This document shows positions 45,530 through 54,900 of a stretch of 64,000 bases of DNA, piece after piece. This DNA comes from Ichthyophis bannanicus (taxonomy: Eukaryota; Chordata; Amphibia; Gymnophiona; Ichthyophiidae), in assembly GCA_033557465.1 (NCBI GenBank), contig CM066035.1, forward strand, positions 919,780,235-919,844,234, read 5' to 3'. The stretch's first letter is position 1, and each line of letters opens with the position of its first letter. The translations under genes were made by a program, and so were the position numbers. The notes under the pieces are model-generated. The model ran no database searches. It worked only from the letters and a program-made list of their open reading frames with translations, and was not told the origin of the DNA.

Positions 45530-45897
45530 CCCATATGTGAGGACTGACTTCCTGCTTGGTCCTGGAGAAAGCGTAGTTACTCACCTGTAACAGGTGTTCT
45601 CCAGGAGCAGCAGGAATCAGTCCTCACAACCCTCCCTCCTCCCCTTGGAGTTGCAGTTCTATGCTTTCATATTTTGCTAATTTTTTGCTGTCTTTTAGCT
45701 ATGTCATCTGACTGAGCAAGATGGCACCCTTGGGCGGGAAGAGGACCGCGCATGCGCGCTGCAATTCCCAAAGGCTTTCTTTGAAAGCTGGGGAAAATTG
45801 CTCCGCGAGGGCTCCATCGGCGCCGACGTCACCCCATATGTGAGGACTGATTCCTGCTGCTCCTGGAGAACACCTGTTACAGGTGAGTAACTACGCT
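45530..45897. repeat. Internal complementary region and 3' inverted terminus of the DIRS
   Basis: 45530-45569 is the reverse complement of the left end (38109-38148). 45570 onward (AGCGTAGTTACTCACCTGTA) is the reverse complement of the last 30 or so bases of the right end. 45715-45880 is an inverted copy of 38150-38280 (ACTGAGCAAGATGGCACCCT, GGGCGGGAAGAGGACCGCGC, AAAGCCTTTCTTTGAAAGCT-like). This arrangement lets the two ends be joined into a circle before integration. Confidence 0.8.
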
Positions 45898-45935
45898 TTA
45901 CGTGCGATAGTGGGCGCCGTGGCACATTAACGCAT

Positions 45936-46440
45936 GTTAACCCTACATACATGCCAGCGCAGTGTTACAAGCTATAACGATGTAGCCCACTGGTTACTGC
46001 AATGACTGTGGAGGCAGAGGTCATGGGTTTGATCCCGCAGTGGTGTAATCTAAAACGGCTGTCTGAGGCATTTTCTTTTAATTTAAATAAGTGCTGCCAG
46101 CAGAAACACCCTCAAAGTGCTGTAGCCTAAGGTGCCTCATCGGCGCCCTATAGGTCACATTATAAAGTGCCTTGTCTGCCAAGGCACCCTATAATGTGCC
46201 CTATAGGGCACTGTATAGGGCGCCTTATAGGGTGCTTTACAGGGCGCCTATGAGGCACCTTAGGCTCCAGCACTGTGAGGGTGTTTCTGCTGGCAGCACT
46301 GATTTAAATTAAAAGAAAATGCCTCAGACTGCCGTTTTAGATTACACCACTGCAGGATCGAACCCATGACCTCTGCCTCCACAGTCATTAAAGTAACCAG
46401 TAGGCTACATCTCTATAGCTATTACCACACTGCTGGCTAG
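45936..46440. repeat. Fold-back block with tRNA-like A/B boxes in H2
   Basis: About 190 bases at 45936-46130 recur inverted at about 46250-46440, separated by a tataggg/ccctata-rich spacer. Each arm contains TAGCCCACTGGTTACT (A-box-like) and GGTTTGATCCC or GGATCGAACCC (B-box-like; the H1 copy has GGTTCGATCCC exactly). The tRNA-like part also occurs in H1 at about 17398-17470 (- strand). It is probably a captured tRNA-SINE head that was then duplicated in inverted form. Confidence 0.6.
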
Positions 46441-47856
46441 CTACAGAAAGATTGCAGGTCACCACGCAAACTGTCTGCTGTGGTTACCAGGATAGGGTAA
46501 ACACACCCGTACCCATGATGCACTGCACATGCAGATCAGCAGTCTACAGCTGATCACATAATGGGGTATGCACCCCCACAGCACCTAGGCCTGATAGGGG
46601 GAACTGACTGTGTGTGTTACTGGCACAGAGTAGCTACAGACCGTGACATTGTGTGGCTCCTGTGTTCACCCTGAGGGTGAGGTGGGGCACCCAGCACCAG
46701 GTCTGCAGCACCTGGCTTGGCTGAGATAGGCTATGCTGCAGGTCCCCATCAGTGCCAGTGTGTGATAGGTAGTCCTTGCGTACACACCTAGGATACACCT
46801 GTGTCCATCTGTATTTCCCAGTCATGTCTAGCCCTTGTGGACTATGATGCACCCAGAATAGTGCATATCCTGTGTGGGTGCTATGGTCACGTGTTATAGG
46901 TGAAGGGGGGTGTTTGGACCCAAAAGCGGATTATGTAGCACCACCCAACCCGCCCTCTGTGGCTCAGGTTGGGGGGGGACAGGATCTCCCACCAACAGAT
47001 CCACATTGTACATCTCTGCAATGGTGGCAGTAGAGAGGACCATCAATCCCAGTCCTGCTGGGGAACAGGCATCCTACAGGGCAGTCGATGCAGATCTGTA
47101 CGCATCACATAAGGCAATGGCAGACAGGCAGAACGCTGGAGAAGCTAAGCTGCCCCCCACCACTATCTGACATTCACCAGCAGAGGGCACAGTCAGTCTC
47201 CACCCGCTGCACCCTGCAAGGTGTTCCAGCCATACACATGCTAACTGCAGACAGTCTGCTAGCTAGTACATAGTGCATGTTCCTGGAGGAACTGTGCACA
47301 CCCAAAAATGGGATGTGAGCACACACCCCCCCCAAGCAGGTATGTCAGTGATTGGGCCCCAGAAAAGAGACCCATAAATATCACTTGAGAGAAATGCTGC
47401 ATAGCACTATGGGTGAACCTAGCCATGCCGTGGTCACTGCTCAGTCAGGGTGAGAGTGACCTCCCAGCATGACATGCTGTGGCCACTCTGTCCGTGCAGG
47501 TGGTGGTCGGGCACTACAATGTCCCAGCCATTGCCCTATACCCTTTGCAGATGCATCCTGTCCAGGCCACCCTGTCCTGGCCATACCCACAGTACCTTGC
47601 TCCTCATTATGCACACTGGCAGGCTAACACTGGAAACAATGCAAGCAGTGTGGGCTCAGTAAGGTGTAGGCAGCCACAACACACTGGATAGACAGACACA
47701 CACTCCCACACCTATACCAGCATTGTGCAAATATAGAGGTTTGTGGCAGTCCTGGCCGCCACACCAGTCCTGGGCACAGTGCAGGCATTACTATGGTATG
47801 CAAAACTGTTGGGGTCACTCCCCGGGGTGGTAAACACTGTCAGAATCAATAACTGA

Positions 47857-47977
47857 AACACACTCCACAGATATCAGAAAGGTTGCTATGATGAATCTCT
47901 ATCAACAAATCGAGTTTAAATTAGGATATGTTATCTGACATTAATCATAGCAACCTTTTGATATATGTGGAACGTGT
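47857..47977. mobile_element. Small palindromic MITE in H2
   Basis: AACACACTCCACAGATATCA followed by GAAAGGTTGCTATGAT at the left pairs with ATCATAGCAACCTTTTGATA followed by TATGTGGAACGTGTT at the right, giving arms of about 36 bp around a centre of about 50 bp. No coding content. The family is not identified, and no target duplication stands out. Confidence 0.6.
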
Positions 47978-48122
47978 TCCCAAGTTTAGGATGGCATTGC
48001 TAAGGTATGCAGGTGCCAGTATTGGGAGATGCTGCTCTGCGCAGTGCCCAACAGCCTGACTCTCCATGAGGCATTGGATAGTGGAGCCTGTGGATGTGGC
48101 CCTGCTGGCCTCTGCTCTAGGG

Positions 48123-48314
48123 CTGAGTTTCCCAACTCCGGTCCTGGTGAGCCAAACACTGTTCAGGTTTTCATGCTGTCCCTAATGAATATGCATGAGA
48201 TACATTTGCATACAATGGGGGCGGCACATACAAATGCAGCACAAGCATATTTATTAGGGACGCATGAAATCTGAATGGTGTTTGGCCCTCCAGGACTGCA
48301 GTTGGGAAACTCTG
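48123..48314. mobile_element. Complete hAT MITE (192 bp) in H2
   Basis: The inverted ends CTGAGTTTCCCAACTCCGGT and CTGCAGTTGGGAAACTCTG are flanked by the exact 8-bp duplication CTCTAGGG (48115-48122 and 48315-48322). The interior contains the ATGAATATGCATGAGAT stretch common in vertebrate hAT MITEs of this shape. A truncated twin with the same flank is in H1 (17134-17270). Confidence 0.85.
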
Positions 48315-50343
48315 CTCTAGGGATTGCACATGTTTATGGTGTCTGTGCTCTGTAGGGTAAAATATAGGCGTTTCAGGCATGTTTATTTTATCTGCAATAA
48401 AGGTTCCATCTTTATTACCACGGTTTAGTACTGGGTAAAATATGGGGACAGGGTTGGCAGAAGTCACAGCTGGGATTTGAACTTGTGACCTTCTGCTCCT
48501 GAACACACTGGCTGTGTGTACTGCACCAAACTGTTGCCACAGGGGCAGATCATTCCCTGGGGCTACCATGACTGTTCATCAGACAGACCTTGTCTGTTGC
48601 AGTGCACGGCACCCATCTAAACGGGGCTTGGCCGTGGTCTGCTGTGGGCAGATGCCACTGCCCCCTCCGCCACCAGCACCCCTCCGCGACCATGCTGACA
48701 TGCCCTTATGCTGGTGGTGCGCAGTCCCAGGTCATCCAGTGCGCCGGTAGGCAGCTGCCTATGGTGTGGGTTCTCAGATAGGGGTGCCTACATGGACATG
48801 CGCGCTTTCCCCCGGCACTGCCTGCCAATGTTATGTGCCCTTGGGGGTACCTGCTGGGTAATATCCCCTGTGACACTGTGGGACACACACTCGTGCCCAT
48901 GTTGGACCCTCATCAGTTGCTGTCTTGCTGCTTTACAGTTTCAGCATTCCTATGTGCCACCTAGGCATCTGCCTAGTCCGCACTGTGCCCCAGCTGGACC
49001 ACAGCATAACAAACCTGCCCAATATAAACGACAAAACCCTGATCACCACTATTTCACTGTGGGATCATTCACTTTGTAGGGGGACAGAGCATAGCCCCTT
49101 CCAAACATGATATCTTCCTTTTTACACTTTGTCAGTAGTGTTGCTTTATGTTTATCATTAGTAGCACTATTGGCCAGCTTGGTTATGGGGATTTCAAATG
49201 TGGTTCTGGTCATTTAATATGTTTATTTGCTTTTTTGGTTCCTGCACATGTATCACCACTATCACTTTTCTGGGTTTCCCTGGCTTTGCTGTACATTGCT
49301 GACTGAAATGGTTTCTCTCGCCTGCAAATGTGCCTCTAGCACGAGGTTTTCACTGGCGCTAATTTTCAGACCTTCATTTCATGGCGTTAGTGTGCATGGG
49401 GCCTCTCCCCGCCCACTCTCCACCCATTGACCCCTCATCTCCACCCCTGGGGAGCCTTACTCCACCCTCTGCGCACCTTAACACCGCCGCAGACATTATC
49501 GAGCGATACGTGACGTTCTCGCACGGTAAAGCGCCATTATCGTGCGATAACGTCACAGCTGCGCCGTTAGCGCCGTTTAGTAAACATACCCCTAAGAGTC
49601 TTTCATGCGGGATCTTGTCAGAAGCTTTCTGAAAATCCAGATACACTATATCAGCTAGCTTACCTTTGTCTACCTGTTTATTCACACCTTCAAAAAAAAT
49701 AACAGATTAGTAAGACAAGACTTTCTTTGACTAAATACATGAAGGCTTTCTCCCATTAAACCATTAATACATGTTCAGTAATTTTATTCTTTATAATGGT
49801 TTCTACCATTTTGCCCAGTACTGATGTCAGGATCACTGTTCTGTAGTTTCCCGGATTACCCCTGGAACCCTTATATTGGCCATTTTCCAATCTTTCAGTA
49901 CTACAGATTTTAATGATAGTTCACAGATTATATAGGTCTGCATCTCATATTTCCATTCTTTCAGCATCCTTGGATGTATACCATCCAGTCCAAGTGATTT
50001 ACTGCTCTTCAGTTTATCAAATAGTTGTAATACATCTTCCCGGTTTATCGATATTTCTTTCAATTCTTCTGATACATCAACTTTTATATACCATTTAAGG
50101 CACAGGTAACTTCCCTACCTCTTCTTCAATAAAGACCAAAGCAAAGAATTCATTCAGTCTCTCTGCTATGGCCTTGTTCTCCTTTTACCCCTCTATGGTC
50201 CAACTGACGCTCTCATAGGTTTTTTGCTATGAATACACTTGAAAAAGTTTTTATTATGCATTTTTGCTTCCACGGCCAGCTTTTTTTCAAATTCTCTTTG
50301 TCTGCCTTAGCAATGCCTTGCAGCTAACTTGCCAATGCTTATG

Positions 50344-51082
50344 TTTATTTTATTTTATTTATTTATTTAACAGTTTTTCTATACTGCCTTTATCTGAGGC
50401 GGTTTACATCAACCAACATAACACAGAGGAATCGTTTTACATTGAACAAGAGTTATAACTTGGAGATAAATACGAGATACATTATGTGGGGGGAGCGAAC
50501 TATTTACATGTAGAGAGGTCTACGTTTTATGGGGAGGAATGGTTGGTTCGGCTCAGTTGTCCTTCTATGTGGTATTTTAGCTCCTAATTATGTTTTGTCA
50601 TTAGTCCGTAGTATTCTCTGAATAGGTGTGGTGTTGTTTTTTTAGTTCGGTGATGGATTTTGCTGATCTTGTGTTATCCGGTAGTGAGTTCCACATTGAT
50701 GGGGCATACAAGGAGAATGCTCTGTTGCTGACCTGCTGTGTGGTTTTGGTCCTGAATGGATGGATGTTCAGGAGGTTCTGATTGGTGGCCCTTCTTGGTC
50801 TTGTTGAGTAGGTTATTGTGATCAGCTCTGAGATGCAGGGAGCTGAGAGGTTATGAAGTATTTTAAATGTGGTAATGATGGTTTTCTATTTTGCTCCTTG
50901 GGTTATTGAGAGCCAGTGTAGGTTTTTAGGATTGGTGTTATGTGATGCATGGATAAGCTGGCAGTGAGGATTCCAGCAGCAGTGTTTTGGACTAATTGGA
51001 TTGAATATAGAGCATTTTTTGGTAGGCCTTGGTAGATGATGTTTCCATAGTCGAGGTGTGGTGTGACTATGATCTGAAGTTG
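50344..51082 (-). mobile_element. 5'-truncated L2 LINE (copy E)
   Basis: The 3' tail at left (TTATTTATTTATTTAACAGT, then TCTATACTGCC and GGCGGTTTACATC) leads into decayed C-terminal L2 coding text. That text ends with IVTPHLDYGNIIYQGLPKN, AAGILTASLSMHHITPILK and L2-type SALY/WN blocks. It splits the CR1-B1 linker, which resumes at about 51083. Confidence 0.7.
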
Positions 51083-51245
51083 TTTCCCATTTTCGTCATT
51101 TGGCTCTTTGTTCCATTTCCTGAAAGTTGCTTTTTTGGCAACAACATTCTCTCTGACCTTGCCTTTAAACCATGCTGGCAGTTTTTTTGGCCTTTCTTCC
51201 ATTTTTGTTAAAATGTGCAATACATTTGTTCTGGGCTTCCAAGAT

Positions 51246-52616
51246 ACTACTACTACTACTATTATTATTATTATTATTAAACATTTATAAAGTTCTATAA
51301 GGCATAAGCAGCGCTGTAGAGACATATATAAAGATGGCCCCTGCTTGTTAGAGCTTACAATCCAATTAAGACAGACAACAATAAGAATAAGGGAAAAAGC
51401 AAAGGGTGAGGAGATGTAAGTAATAGAGGTCAGGATCCAAAAGCAGCTTCAAAGAGGTGAGCCTTTAGCATGGACTTGAAAAGGGGCAGAGATGAAGCCT
51501 GACGCACACACTCGAGGAGCCTGTACCAGACATTAGGAGCAGCAAGATGAAAGGACCGAAGCCTGGAGTTGGCAGGGGAAGAAAAGAGCAAAGAAGAGAA
51601 GTAAGCCAGTAGACAAGCAGAGTTCATGAGGAAGGGTGGAGGGAGATAGGAATGGTATGAGCAGCAGAAGAGTGAATGCACTTATAAGTCAGAAGAAGCT
51701 TGAATTAGGTATGGAAACAGAAAGGAAGCCAGTGAAGTGATTTGAGAAGAGTGGTTATAAGAGTATATTGAGGCTGGCGAAAGATTAGTCATGAAGCAGA
51801 GGTCTGAACAGATTGAAGATGAGAGAGGTGGCTAAGAGGGAGACCAGCAAGAAGGAGGTTGCAATAGTCTAAATGGGAAGTAATTAGAGAGTGGACACAT
51901 TTTTTAGTAGTGTGTTCAGAAAGGAAGGGACACATTTTGTTAATGTTATAGAGAAAGAAAAGACAGGTTTTAGCTGTCTGTTGGATATGTGAGGAGAAGG
52001 AATGGGAGGAGTCAAAGATGACCCCAGGGTTGCAAGTTGAGGAAACAGGAAGTAGAAGAGTGTTGTCCACAGAGATAGAGAAGGGACGAAGGCTTAGGAG
52101 GAAAAATAAGAAGTACAGTTTTGGCCATGTTTAATTTCAAATGGGATATCAGAGAGATGCAGGTCAAGTGTTGATGAGATATGAGGTGTAGAAAAATAGA
52201 TCTGAGAATCATCAGCATAAAAATGATACTGAAATCCATGGGATGAGAGTTCCAAGAGACTGGGTGTAAAGAGAGAAAAGGAGAGGGCTGAGAATAGATC
52301 CCTGGGGTACACCAACTGAGAGACGAATAGTAGTAGAGGGAGGAACTACCAGAAGAAACACTAAAAGAGCAATGGGACAGATAAGAAGAGAGCCAGGACA
52401 GTACAGAGTCCCTAAAACCGAGGACAATGTATCAAGGAGAAGGTGGTGGTCAACTGTGTCAAAAGCAACAGGGAGGTCAAGAAGGATGAGGCTAGAGTAA
52501 AGGCCCTTATATTTAGCCAGGAACAAGTCACTGGAAACTTTGGCAAGTGCCATCTCAGTAGACTGTAAGAGACGAAAGCCAGATTAAAGTAGATCCAGCA
52601 GGGCTTGAGAGATGGT
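51246..52616 (-). mobile_element. L2-type LINE (copy F) with (ATT)n tail
   Basis: The left end is a tactact/attatt microsatellite (51247-51281), then AAACATTTATAAAGTTCTAT and GCAGCGCTGTAGA. This is the alternative L2 tail (agcgct ... tttataaatg + ATT repeats in sense). Coding fragments on the - strand are SLILLDLPVAFDTVDHHLLL, IRLSVGVPQGSILSPLLFSL, GFQYHFYADDSQIYFST (YADD), VIFDSSHSFSSHIQQTAKTC and HLDYCNLLLAGLP. Frames are broken. Its right side is cut at 52617 by an L1/Tx1 insertion, and the rest is not in the window. Confidence 0.75.
51247..51281. repeat. (TAC)n/(TTA)n microsatellite
   Basis: TACTACTACTAC passes into ATTATTATTATT; it is the tail of L2 copy F. It is likely to vary in length between individuals. 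Confidence 0.8.
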
Positions 52617-52982
52617 ACTTTTTTGTTTGTTTGTTTATTGAAAGGCAGCAAATAAACACAAAACACACAAAAGCCTCATACGCTATATGCATAGTACAAT
52701 AACTGAAGGTAACAATTGCTAAAAGCGCAAACATCAATTAATAATCCAACAAAATGCCCCCCTTTCCCCCCCCCCCAACTCAGCACCTATCAGCAAAGAG
52801 CATTCCCATAACCTTCTTCCTACCCCCCCACCCTCCAATCCCCCACCTCCCCCCCCCCATGAACCTCCACGCCCGTTACAGATGAAGGGAGCGGACCAGC
52901 CAACCAGTGCTCAGGAAGCTAAAGGGGAACTCGAAGACCCCATCTCACAAGACAGCATGGTGCCAGCCCCCCCACGGGATAC

Positions 52983-54545
52983 TGTGATAAGGAAGCTTAT
53001 CATAGCTCAGGTAGGAGCTATAGAAAAGATGATGTGACTCTGAACAAGCAACCTGTCAGTTCTGGTAGAAGTGAGAAAACAGAGTTTTCACATAAAAGAC
53101 TACCAGTCCCAGAATGCACCAGGTTTCCAGCAGCCATGAGAGGGGCTGAAGTGAGAAAATGTGTGTGCAATCAAGAGAGCTATGAGGTAATCCCTAAGCA
53201 CTCATCTCAAAGGGCAGGGCCTGATTCAAGACAGCTGCACTGTGTTAGGGAGCAGCACACATTAGGAAAGAATAAGAATAGAGATTATTCTTCAGATAAC
53301 AGCTTCAGGGAGAGCTTCAGCAAAAGCTACAGGAAGAGATACAGAGACAGAGACAGCAACGGCTACAAGCTCAAGCCCCAGTATCACCTGGAGAAGCAGA
53401 AGCCAAGCCAAGCAGATAGAGAGAGAAGGAAACTCTCTGGAAGGAAGAGAAGAAAGGCCATTGGAAGGTCTGGGAGATTCCAAGGCAGTACCCATACTGG
53501 GAGGTATTCCAAATGCCAGCAGAGTCCATTGGACTGGATTCAGCCAGAGGAATGGATTGGCAGAGATAGGAATCACCAGTGGCTACCTGGAAGAGAGAAG
53601 ACTGCATGTGGAAGGGACTTTCAGACCAAGGCCAGAAGGTATGTGAGAGGAGATCCAGTGTCCAGGGATCAAGATTGGAAGGCTGGACATCAGAATTGGA
53701 TTACATATTGGCCAGGCTTTACAGAGAGGAATTATGATGGCAGGAGAGGCTCAGGTATGAACACTGATCCAGACCCTATCTATAATAGAGAATGGCAGCA
53801 AGGGAATAAGCATTCTCATGATAGTGCCTTAATGAAAGACTCATCTGTGCCAATGTATGATATTGACCCTATGATTGTTGATGAAGGGGGAGATACAGCA
53901 GATGAAACTATTTATATGGACTGTTCTCTATCTAAATGCTATTGCTAGTTTTCCGTGAGCAAACACATCAGCCATCACAAAGAAACCTAACTTTGTTCTT
54001 TATTTCCACTGCAAACAGCTCTTAAAGCAGGATTTGGGCTCACACAGTAGCAGCCAGCCAGCTAAAGGCTTTCAGCTGGTCCATTGATAGTAATTAGGGC
54101 TGCACCTGATTGTGTGTGTGAGCAAGGGAGAATCACTGCTGAGATCGGCGTGGAAAATAAGCAGAAGTTAACCTAACCAGCAAAGTTTATTCTTTACTTT
54201 GTGCCTTTGTATTTGGTAATTATTTGCTAAGAAAACATTAGCTAATTGCCTGACAAGCTGAAGGTTGTTTTCTGGTTTACTTTGTGACTTTTTGTTATCC
54301 ATTTTAAACACTGCAAGTAACCTCATTTATAGTGCTACCAAGCATACATGTGCTGGGTGAATTAAACCCCATCAATAAAAGAAGTATTTTATTGATCTTA
54401 CCACTTGGTTTCACAACTCAAATTATTGTCATCAGCTGTGTTTGGGAGTGAATGAACTACAATACCCACAATACCTTGCAAGAATCATATGAATATATGC
54501 ATCGTCAAGATTGTGTAAGTTCTCACCCTAGGCAGCCGTCTGACA
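52983..54545 (+). repeat. 5' LTR (1563 bp)
   Basis: It begins TGTGATAAGGAAGCTTATCA and ends CAGCCGTCTGACA. Line-by-line comparison with the 3' LTR shows three substitutions (near 53004, 53201 and 54150) and one 4-bp indel (near 54318). An AATAAA polyadenylation signal is at 54374-54379. The first 966 bases are an open frame, the continuation of pol in the 3' copy. Confidence 0.9.
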
Positions 54546-54547
54546 AA

Positions 54548-54565
54548 TGGCGTAGTTTTTCGGAT
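54548..54565 (+). promoter_or_regulatory. Primer-binding site candidate
   Basis: TGGCGTAGTTTTTCGGAT starts two bases after the 5' LTR. TGG complements the CCA end of a tRNA. I could not decide which tRNA it matches. Confidence 0.5.
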
Positions 54566-54900
54566 TGCTTTTGCACCAAGAGGATTTACTTGTTGTGGAT
54601 TACAAATAAAAGTCAAGTTTAAAGCTGTAAGAAGATTTCTTTCCCTCATCTGCACTTTGGAAGAAAAGTGGTTGTTCCAGGAAGCTGTCCCAGAGGAAAA
54701 GACCCTGTGCAAAGCTGGATTCATCACTGAGACAAGGTAATATGTACCTGGGCATGTCTAGTGGTGGATGTGTGTAAGCACAGGGGGTAATTGGAGGAAA
54801 AAAAAAAAAAAAAAAAGGTTGAAAAAAAAAAAAAACCCCACACCTGGTTGGAAGGTGCTGCTCTTTGGTTTTTCTTTTTTCTTTTCTTACAGGGGTCAAG

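Larger units (their letters stand above)
38109..45897 (+). mobile_element. Nearly intact DIRS family-2 element
   Basis: About 5.8 kb after removing the nested hAT. The left terminus starts TTCTCCAGGACCAAGCAGGA and contains the GTCGGCGCCGAC palindrome. The right terminus ends ACAGGTGAGTAACTACGCT with the same blocks inverted. The internal complementary region (about 45530-45610) reads TCCTGCTTGGTCCTGGAGAA followed by AGCGTAGTTACTCACCTGTA: the complements of the left and right ends fused, which fixes both boundaries. Coding order is gag, RT/RNase H, tyrosine recombinase. There is no target duplication, as expected. It is the best-preserved DIRS in the window. Confidence 0.85.
38002..49592. mobile_element. 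PIF/Harbinger-like element H2 with nested DIRS
   Basis: The ends GGGGTATATTTACTAAAC (38002) and GTTTAGTAAACATACCCC (ending 49592) are inverted repeats flanked by TAA on both sides (37999-38001 and 49593-49595), the usual PIF/Harbinger target duplication. Without the DIRS (38109-45897) the element is about 3.8 kb. I find no DDE transposase or Myb-like protein in it, so it looks non-autonomous. It carries a fold-back block with a tRNA-like segment (45936-46440), a small palindromic MITE (47857-47977) and a complete hAT MITE (48123-48314). Its relative H1 lies at 16049-17656. Confidence 0.7.
36851..51245 (-). mobile_element. CR1 LINE copy B1, split by nested insertions
   Basis: The 3' end at left (AAGAACATAAGAAATGCCAT) is the classic CR1 terminus, also present at 63840-63860. 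Pieces are 36851-38001 (RT C-terminus: [17 protein letters not shown] near 37700), 49593-50343 (RT N-terminus: SSKSLGLDGIHPRMLKEWKY near 50000) and about 51083-51245 (KKLPAWFKGKVRENVVAKKA of the linker). It is the same subfamily as the + strand copy at 62216-63860. The intruders are the Harbinger-like H2 (38002-49592), L2-E (50344-51082) and L2-F (from 51246). All frames are broken. Confidence 0.75.

Noticed and set aside
45971..46045. Functional tRNA gene
   Set aside because: A and B boxes are present, but there is no complete cloverleaf with an acceptor stem, and the unit is embedded in a transposon in several copies.
46910..47170. 86-codon frame in H2 as a possible Harbinger accessory protein
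   Set aside because: No recognisable domain, and no counterpart frame in H1.
53034..53948. Stand-alone gene in the 5' LTR
   Set aside because: The first codon is GTG, not ATG, and in the 3' LTR the same frame is simply the continuation of pol, so it is better treated as a pol extension.
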